DNA of 64,000 nucleotides, taken from Streptococcus parasanguinis CC87K. Its GTDB lineage: Bacteria; Bacillota; Bacilli; Lactobacillales; Streptococcaceae. The stretch is taken from NCBI RefSeq assembly GCF_000507765.1, contig NZ_KI669401.1, positions 1-64,000 of the forward strand. Reading direction: 5' to 3'. Both the position numbers and the translations under genes were made by a program. This document shows positions 9,361 through 17,797 of this stretch, piece by piece. A model generated the notes under the pieces. That model ran no database searches, was not told where the DNA came from, and saw only the letters and a program-made list of their open reading frames with translations. Numbering within the stretch: the stretch's first letter is position 1; each line of letters begins with the position of its first letter.

Positions 9361-9390
9361 AAAGTGAAATAGATTTTTGAGGAAATATTT

Positions 9391-11238
9391 ATGGCTAAGA
9401 ATACTGAAAATTATAATTTGCTTTTACATAATACAAATGATTTTGATGAGTGCTTAAAAGATGACTTTAAGGGGAGCCAGTTTCATAAGCTGGATGTAGA
9501 AAAACATAATAATTTCAAAGAAGGAAGGATATATATTGCTTCTACGGAAGAAAATACAGTAGAGTGGTTAGATACCCTAAATTTATATACTAAGGATGAC
9601 TTGGAAGGGGATTTATACAAAAATAAATCTAATAAAGCTGTCTTGATGCTTAAGTTTGAGAAAAGTGATGAAAAGAAAGAATATATATTTAGTCTAGTAT
9701 ATGGTTATGGAAGGACTATGTTAGATGATAGATATATAGTTAAGAATTTTGGATTGAGAACAGCCATCAATCTTATTGAAGAAAGCAATATAAAGAGTTT
9801 AAACTCATTAAATATTTCCAGTGACTATATAGACATACAGAGACAAGCTCTTAGCTATGTATCTCATTCTGACTTACAGGTTAATACCAATGCAGATATT
9901 TTAAAATCTATTTCTGGTAAAGCTCCTTCTAGTAGTAATTTTTCTTCAATGAGTGGAGCGGATAATCTTCGGTTTTCTGCTAAATCAGATGTAAGTTTAT
10001 CAGAATTATTGAAGGACATATTAAATGCATATAAGAGTGATAGCTATAAAGAAAAAGGTTTGGAATGGATAGACCATATTCAGACAGTTAGAGATAGCAA
10101 AATTATTGCTTCTTTAAATAAAGAGTTGATTGATCATATAAAAAATGATTCTTTAGATAATCCGGTTATTGCACCTAATAAAATCATTTCTTATCTCGAC
10201 ATAGAAGGTTATTTTATATCAGGTATGAATAGTAGTCATAAACTTAAGGAAAATTTTTATGACGATATCCCTTCAGATCAGTTTTGGGAGTTTCTTTCTG
10301 AAAAGATAGAAGATAAAATAATATTAGATAAATTAAAAAATTGTTCCTTATATTGTTGGACAAATGATTCTGCACAGAAAGTATCGAGTATTTATGATTC
10401 TTTATTTATAGAAATTGAACACGATAATAAAAAGTTTTTTTTAAATAATGGTGATTGGTTTAGAATAGAATCATCCTATTATTCGAAAATTACAAATAAA
10501 ATTGATAGTATAAAAATATTCAGTGACCCTGTAATTCCTAGCTGTGAGATAAAATGGAGTGAAGGGGAATTTAATGAAAAATTTGTAGCATCTGCTCCTG
10601 ATCGCTTTAAGCTATTTGATAAGAAAAACTTTCACTCACCGGATTATGGACATAGTAGAATTGAGCCTGCTGATATTATAACAAGAGAAAAACAATTTAT
10701 TCACGTGAAAAAAGGTGGATCTTCTGCAAATCTAAGCCATTTATTTGCTCAAGGAGTTGTATCTGCTCAGTTATATAAAAATGAGATATTATTTATTAAT
10801 GAAATCAATAAATTGTTTGAAGAAGGTTATTTCAAACCAGATGATGAGATTGAAGTTATATATGGAGTAATAGATAAAAGGTTTACAAAAAAAGCAAGTG
10901 AAATACTTCCATTCTTTTCAATGATTAATTTGTCTCAACACTATGATAATTTATCAAATATGGGTGTTAGATGTTGTCTTTTATTTATTGAGCAAAAAGT
11001 ACCAGTATATAATAAAAAAGAAGAACAAGTATTAGACAGAGTTTTAGAGGCATTAGGTGACCACGAGAAAACAAGTAGCGAATTATTTGAATCACTGAAA
11101 GATTTTCTTATGGAAAATAAGATTGGCACAAATAATACATTTAAAAATAAATATCTTGAAAAATTTGTAAACAATGGTAATCTACAAACTAATTATGCAA
11201 GTAGAAATAGAAAATATAGAAAGCAGGTTACTACATGA
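9391..11238 (+). CDS. DUF6119 / TIGR04141 sporadically distributed protein, possible nuclease
   Basis: 615 residues. It resembles the sporadically distributed TIGR04141/DUF6119 family: FSLVYGYGRTMLDDRYIVK then NFGLRTAINLIEES (~105-135), and the C-terminal half contains FIHVKKGGSSANLSHLFAQG (~436-455). In the latter region D428, H438 and K440 give a D-x9-HxK arrangement resembling a degenerate PD-(D/E)xK core. It overlaps the methyltransferase gene by 4 nt (ATGA), so the two are translationally coupled. The reading frame is visibly richer in A and T (AAT, ATA, TTA, AAA codons) than all neighbours, suggesting later or separate acquisition. The family assignment is from memory of its motifs; nuclease function is inference. 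Confidence 0.7.
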   Translation: MAKNTENYNLLLHNTNDFDECLKDDFKGSQFHKLDVEKHNNFKEGRIYIASTEENTVEWLDTLNLYTKDDLEGDLYKNKSNKAVLMLKFEKSDEKKEYIFSLVYGYGRTMLDDRYIVKNFGLRTAINLIEESNIKSLNSLNISSDYIDIQRQALSYVSHSDLQVNTNADILKSISGKAPSSSNFSSMSGADNLRFSAKSDVSLSELLKDILNAYKSDSYKEKGLEWIDHIQTVRDSKIIASLNKELIDHIKNDSLDNPVIAPNKIISYLDIEGYFISGMNSSHKLKENFYDDIPSDQFWEFLSEKIEDKIILDKLKNCSLYCWTNDSAQKVSSIYDSLFIEIEHDNKKFFLNNGDWFRIESSYYSKITNKIDSIKIFSDPVIPSCEIKWSEGEFNEKFVASAPDRFKLFDKKNFHSPDYGHSRIEPADIITREKQFIHVKKGGSSANLSHLFAQGVVSAQLYKNEILFINEINKLFEEGYFKPDDEIEVIYGVIDKRFTKKASEILPFFSMINLSQHYDNLSNMGVRCCLLFIEQKVPVYNKKEEQVLDRVLEALGDHEKTSSELFESLKDFLMENKIGTNNTFKNKYLEKFVNNGNLQTNYASRNRKYRKQVTT

Positions 11239-12455
11239 CAAATTCTGTAAGTTCGAACCGCTCTGAGAAGTACAACATTGCAGCCTTCTTCTCAGGTGTT
11301 GGGGGAATTGAGTTGGGATTTGAACAGACCAACGAGTTCAGAGTGGTGTATGCCAATGAATTTGATAAGTATGCGCGTCAGACTTATCGTTTAAATTATC
11401 CAAATACGCATTTGGATAGTCGTGATATTCACGCTGTTCAGCCAGAGGACATTCCATCTGAGCGCGTGGATGTGATTATGGGAGGTTTTCCTTGCCAAGC
11501 CTTTAGTATTGCGGGCTACCGTAAGGGCTTTGATGATGATCGTGGTGATCTTTTCTTCGAAATGCTTCGCATGATTGAGGGATGTAAACCTCGTGCTATC
11601 TTCATCGAAAACGTCAAGAACATGGTCGGCCATGACCATGGCAATACCTTCAAGGTTATTCGTGAAGCCTTGACGGAGAACAACTACTTCATCAAGTGGA
11701 AAGTTCTCAACGGGAAAGACTATGGGAATATCCCACAAAATCGTGAGCGGATTTACATTGTCGGCTTTGATACCAAGGAAGCCTATGACTTGTTTGAATT
11801 CCCAGAGGAAATCAAGCTGGCAACGACTTTGAGTGATGTTATTGATTTTGGTGCCAAGCCAGATGAGGCCTACTATTATCGAGAAGGCAAGCAGAATTTC
11901 TACGCTGACCTCAAGGCTAATGTGACCAGTCAAGATACGGTCTACCAGTGGCGTCGTCAATATGTCCGTGAAAATAAAAATGGCGTTGTTCCAACCTTAA
12001 CAGCCAATATGGGAACAGGTGGGCACAATGTTCCTCTGATCCTGACCGATAGTGGGGAGATTCGTAAGTTAACACCGAAGGAAACCTTCAATGTACAAGG
12101 TTATCCAAAGACCTTCAAGTTGCCTGAGGGTGTTTCCAATGGTCAACTCTACAAACAAGCTGGAAATAGTGTGGTTGTGCCTGTGATTAAACGCATTGCA
12201 GAGCGGATTGCTTTTGCTCTTAATGAGAGCAATGGGCCGTCTCAACTGGGTCGCTCAGGAAAATTCGCCATTATCTATACCAAGATGAATGGCCAGTTTG
12301 AGGGACAGTCTTATGTGAAAGATTTTGTCTCCACTTATGAGGAAGCAGAGAAGAAGGTTGCCTCTTATGAGGATGGTCTTGCCATTTTATCAGATGAAGA
12401 TTATTTCAGATTGGTAAAAAAACGTGGAAATTTTGAATTTTATAGCATTATTTAA
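11235..12455 (+). CDS. DNA (cytosine-5) methyltransferase
   Basis: 406 residues with C5-methyltransferase motifs in order: I (AAFFSGVGGIELGF, ~17), IV with the catalytic cysteine (GGFPCQAFSIAG, ~84), VI (FIENVKN, ~121), VIII (QNRERIYIVGF), a target-recognition region (~200-270), IX (RKLTPKETFNVQGYP) and X (QAGNSVVVPVI). An unusual ~75-residue tail follows motif X (from about SQLGRSGKF to FEFYSII), ending beyond the usual boundary. Codon use is host-like, unlike the AT-rich gene before it. It is probably the protective enzyme of a type II restriction system with the downstream gene; the recognition site cannot be read from sequence. Confidence 0.93.
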   Translation: MTNSVSSNRSEKYNIAAFFSGVGGIELGFEQTNEFRVVYANEFDKYARQTYRLNYPNTHLDSRDIHAVQPEDIPSERVDVIMGGFPCQAFSIAGYRKGFDDDRGDLFFEMLRMIEGCKPRAIFIENVKNMVGHDHGNTFKVIREALTENNYFIKWKVLNGKDYGNIPQNRERIYIVGFDTKEAYDLFEFPEEIKLATTLSDVIDFGAKPDEAYYYREGKQNFYADLKANVTSQDTVYQWRRQYVRENKNGVVPTLTANMGTGGHNVPLILTDSGEIRKLTPKETFNVQGYPKTFKLPEGVSNGQLYKQAGNSVVVPVIKRIAERIAFALNESNGPSQLGRSGKFAIIYTKMNGQFEGQSYVKDFVSTYEEAEKKVASYEDGLAILSDEDYFRLVKKRGNFEFYSII

Positions 12456-12470
12456 CGAATTATATAAGTA

Positions 12471-12500
12471 AGAGGACTAGTGAAAATCTAGTCTTCTTTT
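12471..12500 (+). terminator. Terminator between methyltransferase and endonuclease genes
   Basis: Stem AGAGGACTAG (12471-12480) with CTAGTCTTCT (12488-12497, one G-U pair), then TTTT. It would limit read-through into the endonuclease gene, consistent with lower or separately timed endonuclease expression. Confidence 0.6.
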
Positions 12501-12529
12501 GATATACTTAAATAAGAAGTGAGGATTGA

Positions 12530-14107
12530 ATGATGTGGGAACACCTAAAACAAGAACAGAAAGAGAAATACAAGACTCTCATTACCAACTTTGCTAGTCT
12601 GAGTGAGGCCTTTTCTCAAAAAGCAGAAGGTGAAGATTCTGATGATCGTGAGAGCTATGTTGCTCCGATAGTCAATTCAAAATTCCAAGAGACTGTTTTC
12701 CAAAAGGCTTTTCATGCGGTTGGTGAGGATATTGCCAATACCTCTTATGATGCTTCAGTTGTCGTTGATGAGCAACATAAGTATTTGGTTGGGATTAAAT
12801 CCTTTGGTATGGACTCAGGAGATCAAAAGATTGCTCAGTTCAAGAAAAATTCACAGTATTGGAACGAGCTGTTGAGTGAAATTCAATTTCATGCTGAGAT
12901 TTCACCAGACAAGGAAACGGCTGATAAAGAAAATCGTGCTCGCTATGAAATACTGGCTAGGGAGATTGCGTCTTTACGAAATCAACGGATTGAATCCTCA
13001 AAAGCTCTCATTAAGGGATTTCATTCTGATGCTAGTCATGTGGAAGCCGTCTATCATGTCTTGATGCCGACTTCGAAAGGACACAAGCCTCAGATCCATG
13101 TAGGAGAGACGACTTATCTGCCGGTTGACCTAGATAATCTCAAAATTCTAGGCTCAACGACTAAGAACAATCCGACAAATTTCCGTTTTACGGACGGCCA
13201 GCATGACTACAAGTACACGGCCGCAGATAGTCAGCTCCATATGACCTTTAGGAATAAGGAGATTGTGGTTGATACTTGGGATGTGAATTATGTCGAAGAT
13301 CCCTTTTATCTCTTTGAACACCTTCACTTATTGACCTCAGAAAAAAGTGATTCGGAGATTCTTGAGACGGTGTCGTGGGTGATCACAGATAAGCGTGGAA
13401 ATGTAGAAGAAAATTCTGGCTTTAATGCTTTTAATGGTGGATCAAAGTTGGCCAAGAAGGAGCGCTTGCCACGGATTTTAAAGATTCAGGACAAATTTAA
13501 AGATAGCCTCGCTCCAGAAGAACTAGCTTTTGTGACCTTCTCTTTAGAAGAAATTCTCTTGAAAAAGTGGTCTACCAAGGAAGAAAAAGCCCAGATGAAG
13601 GCTATTCGCGAGGACTTGATTCGTTTTGTACACGAGACGGGGAATGAAAAACTAATCAAAGAAATTGAACAGCTGGTGTATCGTCCAGTCAGTGAAGTGT
13701 ATATTCCTCTTCCAGACTCCAAACATTTTCATGAGGAGCGTCCGGACTTTTTTGGTAAAGATATTGGAAGGTTTGAGCCAGGTACAAGTAAACTTGTACT
13801 CCCAAAAGAAGAACGGACCTTTAAGCTACGATTTTTATCATCAGGTGATGTGATTACGGCCTATATCAACCAAGAAGCTGGGAAGGCCATTCAATCAACT
13901 GATAAGCAAGAAATCCTTGGAAATTGGATTCTTCGTGGGGTCTTTCAGTTAAAAGACAGAGAGATCTTAACGGGTAAGAAATTATCTCAGTTAGAAATCA
14001 ATGGTATCCGTCTTACTAAATTCAAAAACGGTGAAATCGGCATTGATTTCATCTGGATCGATGTGGACAATCCTCCTGCAGACGCGATTGGTTGGGTTGT
14101 GAAATAG
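12530..14107 (+). CDS. Candidate type II restriction endonuclease
   Basis: 525 residues, not assigned to a named family by eye. The N-terminal ~100 residues contain a PD-(D/E)xK-like layout: E54 (FQETVF), D74 (SYDASVVV) and K90 (YLVGIKSFG), with G in place of the usual acidic residue two before the Lys. A charged helical stretch follows (~110-140), then a long C-terminal part with an alternating beta/helix pattern. Position directly after a C5-cytosine methyltransferase and its terminator supports the cognate endonuclease role. SD GAGGA; the first two codons are both ATG (12530, 12533). Function is inferred from context plus a partial motif. Confidence 0.6.
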   Translation: MMWEHLKQEQKEKYKTLITNFASLSEAFSQKAEGEDSDDRESYVAPIVNSKFQETVFQKAFHAVGEDIANTSYDASVVVDEQHKYLVGIKSFGMDSGDQKIAQFKKNSQYWNELLSEIQFHAEISPDKETADKENRARYEILAREIASLRNQRIESSKALIKGFHSDASHVEAVYHVLMPTSKGHKPQIHVGETTYLPVDLDNLKILGSTTKNNPTNFRFTDGQHDYKYTAADSQLHMTFRNKEIVVDTWDVNYVEDPFYLFEHLHLLTSEKSDSEILETVSWVITDKRGNVEENSGFNAFNGGSKLAKKERLPRILKIQDKFKDSLAPEELAFVTFSLEEILLKKWSTKEEKAQMKAIREDLIRFVHETGNEKLIKEIEQLVYRPVSEVYIPLPDSKHFHEERPDFFGKDIGRFEPGTSKLVLPKEERTFKLRFLSSGDVITAYINQEAGKAIQSTDKQEILGNWILRGVFQLKDREILTGKKLSQLEINGIRLTKFKNGEIGIDFIWIDVDNPPADAIGWVVK

Positions 14108-14138
14108 AGAGTAATAAACTATTCATAGAACTACAAAA

Positions 14139-14169
14139 ACACCACCTCCTAGTCTTTAGGGGGTGGTGT
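14139..14169. terminator. Bidirectional terminator between endonuclease and VTT gene
   Basis: Perfect 12-bp stem ACACCACCTCCT (14139-14150) with AGGGGGTGGTGT (14158-14169) around a 7-nt loop. It lies between two convergent genes. The flanking A run gives a T run on the minus strand. Confidence 0.75.
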
Positions 14170-14175
14170 CATGCT

Positions 14176-14790
14176 TTAGACCATTTTCCAGAAATAATCA
14201 ATGATATAGGTAAGGCCGTAGGTGTAGATGACCAGGGTGATGGGTTTGCAGAGGATGATGATGGTCATGTAGCGTTTGAAGGTCATCTTAGTCAGACCTG
14301 CCAGCATACAGATGAAGTCGGCAGGACTAACTGGCCAGATCATCATGAAGATAAAGAAGCGATCGAATCGCTTGCCTTCATTGAGCCAGCCAATGTACTT
14401 GTCATAAGTCTTCTGACTGACCATGGATTGGACGAACTTAGGTCCGTACATTCTCGCGAGGTGGAAGATAATGGCACAGCCAATCACAATGCCAATGTAA
14501 TTGTAGATGGTCCCGATGATGTGGCCATAGATAAAGACACCAGCGACAGATGTCAGAGCGCCAGGAATAATAGGCACCACTGTCTGGAGGATCTGAAGAA
14601 AGATAAAGAGAGGTGGTCCGAAAATTCCAGCTTGGAGAATAAAAGCTGACAAGGTTTCTTTGGATTGAAGGATTCCAGAAAAGTAGGCCCAGATACAAAA
14701 GGCCAAGGTCCCAAGAGCTCCAATGATGGACGACCAATTAATGATGCGCTGGAGAAGAGGAGAGACCTCTTTTAAGCTTGTTTGTTTCAT
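14176..14790 (-). CDS. TVP38/TMEM64 (VTT domain) membrane protein
   Basis: 204 residues with 5-6 hydrophobic segments. The VTT/SNARE-associated signature is visible: FLQILQTVVPIIPGALTSVA, GVFIYGHIIGTIYNYIGIVIG and MIWPVSPADFICMLAGLTKM. The family (DedA relatives) is implicated in lipid scrambling and membrane homeostasis; the substrate is not determined here. Full length, monocistronic, convergent with the endonuclease gene and divergent from yqeG. Confidence 0.88.
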   Translation of the reverse strand: MKQTSLKEVSPLLQRIINWSSIIGALGTLAFCIWAYFSGILQSKETLSAFILQAGIFGPPLFIFLQILQTVVPIIPGALTSVAGVFIYGHIIGTIYNYIGIVIGCAIIFHLARMYGPKFVQSMVSQKTYDKYIGWLNEGKRFDRFFIFMMIWPVSPADFICMLAGLTKMTFKRYMTIIILCKPITLVIYTYGLTYIIDYFWKMV

Positions 14791-14933
14791 AAAAAATTCC
14801 GAGTTCTTTTTCTTCTACTATATCATGTTTTTGGAACTTTGTAAGGATTTTGTCTATTTTTTGAGCAGTGAAATTGACCTGATAGGAGTCTGTCGTTGTT
14901 TTAGTCGTGAAGCGAGTGCAAAATGGGTCTTTT

Positions 14934-14944
14934 TATGCTACAAT
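14934..14944 (+). promoter_or_regulatory. Promoter of the yqeG cluster
   Basis: An extended -10, TGCTACAAT (hexamer 14939-14944), lies 16 nt upstream of the yqeG ATG. The SD AAGGAG is located between the expected start point and the ATG. No strong -35. Confidence 0.5.
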
Positions 14945-14960
14945 GAAAGGAGTATAAAAA

Positions 14961-15500
14961 ATGGAGAAAAACGTGTCAATCGAAAATTACAAACCAGATT
15001 TTGCGGTAGAAGCAGCCTATGATCTCACCGTTACAGACTTGAAAAAACAGGGTATCAAGGCGGTCCTTGTGGATTTGGATAATACCTTGATTGCTTGGAA
15101 TAATCCGGATGGGACTCCTGAAATGCGCCAGTGGTTGCATGACCTTCGTGATGGAGGGATTCGGGTTATCGTGGTGTCTAATAATAGTCCCAAACGGGTC
15201 AAGCGCGCTGTTGAGCAATTTGATATTGACTATGAAGCCTGGTCGCTCAAGCCCTTTACTTTTGGGATTGATCGGGCCCTCAAACGTTTCCACTATGAGA
15301 AAAATGAAGTGGTCATGGTGGGTGATCAATTGATGACCGACATTCGAGCAGCTCATCGGGCGGGTATTCGTTCGATTTTGGTCAAGCCTTTGGTCGAGCA
15401 TGACTCTATCAAGACCCAGATCAACCGGGCGCGTGAACGTCGTGTCATGAAGCAAATGGCCGAAAAATATGGTCCGATTGTATACAAAAAAGGAATTTAA
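14961..15500 (+). CDS. yqeG: YqeG family HAD-IIIA phosphatase
   Basis: 179 residues, HAD superfamily subclass IIIA. Motif I is VLVDLDNTLIAWNNP (nucleophile Asp), motif II VVSNNSPKRV (Asn/Ser), and motif III/IV VVMVGDQLMTDIRAA. Small HAD phosphatases of this kind lack a large cap; the substrate is unproven in Firmicutes. Two starts are plausible: ATG 14961 with SD AAGGAG, or an in-frame GTG at 14973 with SD GGAG, which gives 175 residues and begins SIENYKPDFAVEA as in relatives. It opens the conserved yqeG-yqeH-yhbY-nadD-yqeK cluster; yqeH begins 2 nt after it. Confidence 0.9.
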   Translation: MEKNVSIENYKPDFAVEAAYDLTVTDLKKQGIKAVLVDLDNTLIAWNNPDGTPEMRQWLHDLRDGGIRVIVVSNNSPKRVKRAVEQFDIDYEAWSLKPFTFGIDRALKRFHYEKNEVVMVGDQLMTDIRAAHRAGIRSILVKPLVEHDSIKTQINRARERRVMKQMAEKYGPIVYKKGI

Positions 15501-15502
15501 GA

Positions 15503-16609
15503 ATGGAAGAATTATTCTGTATTGGCTGTGGAGCCCCCATTCAGACAGAAAACAAAGAGGGACTAGGCTATACTCCCCAATCAGCTCTTGAAAAGGGCTT
15601 GGAAACAGGCGAAGTCTATTGCCAACGCTGTTTCCGTCTGCGTCACTACAATGAAATCACTGATGTGCATCTGACAGATGATGATTTCCTGAAATTGCTA
15701 CACGAGGTAGGAGATAGCGACGCTCTCGTGGTCAATGTAGTCGATATTTTTGACTTTAATGGATCTGTCATTCCTGGCTTACCGCGCTTTGTAGCAGGAA
15801 ATGATGTCCTCTTGGTCGGGAACAAAAAAGACATCTTGCCTAAGTCTGTCAAGGATAGCAAGGTGACCCATTGGTTGATGGAGCGGGCCCACGAAGAAGG
15901 GATGCGTCCTGTCGATGTGGTCCTCACCTCTGCTCAAAACAAGAGTGCGATCAAGGACTTGATGGAAAAGATTGAGCAGTACCGCAAGGGACGTGATGTC
16001 TATGTGGTGGGGGTGACTAACGTTGGGAAATCGACCCTCATCAATGCGATTATCCAAGAAATCACTGGGGATAAGGATATCATCACGACTTCTCGCTTCC
16101 CAGGAACGACACTGGACAAGATCGAAATTCCATTGGACGATGGGTCCTACATCTATGATACACCAGGGATTATCCATCGCCACCAGATGGCTCATTACTT
16201 GACAGCAAAAAATCTCAAGTATGTCAGCCCTAAAAAGGAAATCAAGCCCAAGACTTATCAGCTCAATCCAGAGCAAACCCTTTTCTTGGGTGGCTTGGGA
16301 CGTTTTGACTTTATCAAGGGAGAAAAGCAAGGTTTCACTGCCTTCTTTGACAACGAACTCAAGCTTCACCGAACCAAGCTAGAAGGAGCGACGGCCTTTT
16401 ATGAAAAGCATGTCGGTGGCTTACTAACTCCACCTAACAGCAAGGAAAAAGAAGAGTTCCCATCCTTGGTTTCTCATGAGTTTACCATCAAGGACAAGAC
16501 AGACCTGGTCATCTCAGGACTCGGCTGGATCCGCGTCAATGGAGAAGCCAAAGTAGCCGTCTGGGCGCCAGAAGGCGTCGCCGTCGTTACCCGCAAAGCT
16601 ATTATTTAA
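15503..16609 (+). CDS. yqeH: Ribosome biogenesis GTPase YqeH
   Basis: A 368-residue circularly permuted GTPase needed for 30S subunit assembly. The N-terminal treble-clef zinc finger has CIGCG (~5) and YCQRCFRLRHY (~33). G-motifs occur in permuted order: G4 VGNKKDI (~106), G5-like LTSAQN, then G1 VGVTNVGKSTLIN (~170) and G3 DTPGI (~218). The C-terminal half is the YqeH-specific RNA-binding region. It starts 2 nt after yqeG (SD AAGGAA). In many streptococci yhbY follows immediately; here a 222-bp structured spacer intervenes. Confidence 0.96.
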   Translation: MEELFCIGCGAPIQTENKEGLGYTPQSALEKGLETGEVYCQRCFRLRHYNEITDVHLTDDDFLKLLHEVGDSDALVVNVVDIFDFNGSVIPGLPRFVAGNDVLLVGNKKDILPKSVKDSKVTHWLMERAHEEGMRPVDVVLTSAQNKSAIKDLMEKIEQYRKGRDVYVVGVTNVGKSTLINAIIQEITGDKDIITTSRFPGTTLDKIEIPLDDGSYIYDTPGIIHRHQMAHYLTAKNLKYVSPKKEIKPKTYQLNPEQTLFLGGLGRFDFIKGEKQGFTAFFDNELKLHRTKLEGATAFYEKHVGGLLTPPNSKEKEEFPSLVSHEFTIKDKTDLVISGLGWIRVNGEAKVAVWAPEGVAVVTRKAII

Positions 16610-16633
16610 AAATTTGTAATAGAATGAATTGAA

Positions 16634-16812
16634 GAGCGCACGAAGTGAGCTCATAAAGAGATCGTTATTGCTGTGGTGTAGTTGTCAATCGTGAGATTGG
16701 CAAGGGCAAAATGGAGACCAAGGCTCCATTTTGAGGTGAGGAAATCCATTTTTCAAAGATGAGATCTTTGAAAAATTAGTTCCGGCCGTCCCCACCACTG
16801 AAAATAACGATC
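16634..16812 (+). repeat. Nested inverted-repeat (hairpin-array) element between yqeH and yhbY
   Basis: A gene-free stretch in which almost every base is in a perfect or near-perfect inverted repeat. Outer arms: GATCGTTATT (16660-16669) with AATAACGATC (16803-16812), then GTGGTG (16673-16678) with CACCAC (16793-16798). Inside are three hairpins: 16682-16690/16695-16703, CAAAATGGAG (16707-16716)/CTCCATTTTG (16724-16733), and a perfect 12-bp stem 16749-16760/16764-16775. A further stem lies just outside (16634-16641/16645-16652). This looks like a small non-autonomous mobile repeat or a multi-helix RNA; it encodes no protein. Confidence 0.7.
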
Positions 16813-16831
16813 AAAAAAAGGAAGTAAGAAT

Positions 16832-17143
16832 ATGACATTAACATCCAAACAACGGGCTTTCCTCAACAGCCAAGCCCACAGCCTCAAGCCCATTATCCAA
16901 ATCGGGAAGAATGGGCTCAATGACCAAATCAAAACCAGTGTGCGCCAAGCGCTTGATGCGCGCGAACTGATCAAAGTGACCCTTCTTCAAAATACGGATG
17001 AGAATATCCATGAAGTAGCCGAAATCTTGGAAGAGGAAATCGGTGTGGAAACGGTCCAAAAGATTGGTCGGATTCTCATCTTGTTTAAACAATCGAGCAA
17101 AAAAGAAAATCGTAAAATTTCAGCGAAGGTAAAAGAAATTTAG
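16832..17143 (+). CDS. yhbY: YhbY family ribosome assembly RNA-binding protein
   Basis: A 103-residue CRM-domain protein that binds pre-50S RNA. Family motifs are LTSKQRAFLNSQAHSLKPII at the start, QIGKNGLND (GxxG loop) and ARELIKVTLLQ; the end is lysine-rich. Good SD AAAGGAAG. It lies after the hairpin element and 21 nt before nadD, so it is in the cluster transcript if read-through from yqeH occurs. Confidence 0.95.
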   Translation: MTLTSKQRAFLNSQAHSLKPIIQIGKNGLNDQIKTSVRQALDARELIKVTLLQNTDENIHEVAEILEEEIGVETVQKIGRILILFKQSSKKENRKISAKVKEI

Positions 17144-17164
17144 GACATCGAGGAGAGCAAACCT

Positions 17165-17797
17165 ATGGCAATTGAACTATTGACTCCCTTTACCAAGGTA
17201 GAGTTAGAGCCAGAGATCAAAGACAAGAAACGCAAACAAGTTGGTATTTTGGGTGGAAATTTCAATCCGGTCCACAATGCCCATTTGGTCGTTGCGGATC
17301 AAGTGCGCCAACAATTAGGATTAGATAAGGTGCTCTTGATGCCTGAGTATGAGCCACCGCATGTCGATGCCAAGGGGACGATTGCAGAGCACCATCGCCT
17401 TAAGATGCTGGAATTAGCCATTGAAGGCATTGAAGGTCTGGAGATCGAGACGATTGAACTCGAGCGGAAAGGGATTTCCTATACCTACGACACCATGCTC
17501 TTGCTCAATGAACGGGATCCAGACACAGATTATTACTTCATCATTGGTGCAGATATGGTGGATTATTTACCAAAATGGCACCGCATCGATGAATTGGTGG
17601 AGATTGTGCAATTTGTCGGGGTACAGCGACCACGCTATAAGGCAGGGACTTCTTATCCGGTGATCTGGGTGGATGTTCCTCTCATGGACATCTCCTCTAG
17701 TATGGTGCGTGATTTTGTAGCCAAGGATCGGACGCCGAATTTTATGTTGCCAAAACCAGTCTTGGACTACATCAAGAAAGAAGGATTGTATCAATGA
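17165..17797 (+). CDS. nadD: Nicotinate-nucleotide adenylyltransferase
   Basis: A 210-residue NadD that converts nicotinate mononucleotide and ATP to deamido-NAD. The nucleotidyltransferase signature is [15 protein letters not shown] (~29-43), with the T/HxGH motif as [18 protein letters not shown] and the ISSSMVRD motif near the C-terminus complete the active site. The ~20-residue N-terminal extension before QVGILGG is normal for streptococci. It overlaps yqeK by 4 nt. Confidence 0.96.
   Translation: MAIELLTPFTKVELEPEIKDKKRKQVGILGGNFNPVHNAHLVVADQVRQQLGLDKVLLMPEYEPPHVDAKGTIAEHHRLKMLELAIEGIEGLEIETIELERKGISYTYDTMLLLNERDPDTDYYFIIGADMVDYLPKWHRIDELVEIVQFVGVQRPRYKAGTSYPVIWVDVPLMDISSSMVRDFVAKDRTPNFMLPKPVLDYIKKEGLYQ

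Noticed and set aside
9391..14107. Prophage or integrative element boundary
   Set aside because: No integrase, no att-like direct repeats next to valS or the VTT gene, and no phage structural genes.
14092..14649. Plus-strand ORF overlapping the VTT gene
   Set aside because: Acidic, Asp/His-rich composition typical of the antisense of a membrane-protein gene; the minus-strand VTT protein is a clear family member.
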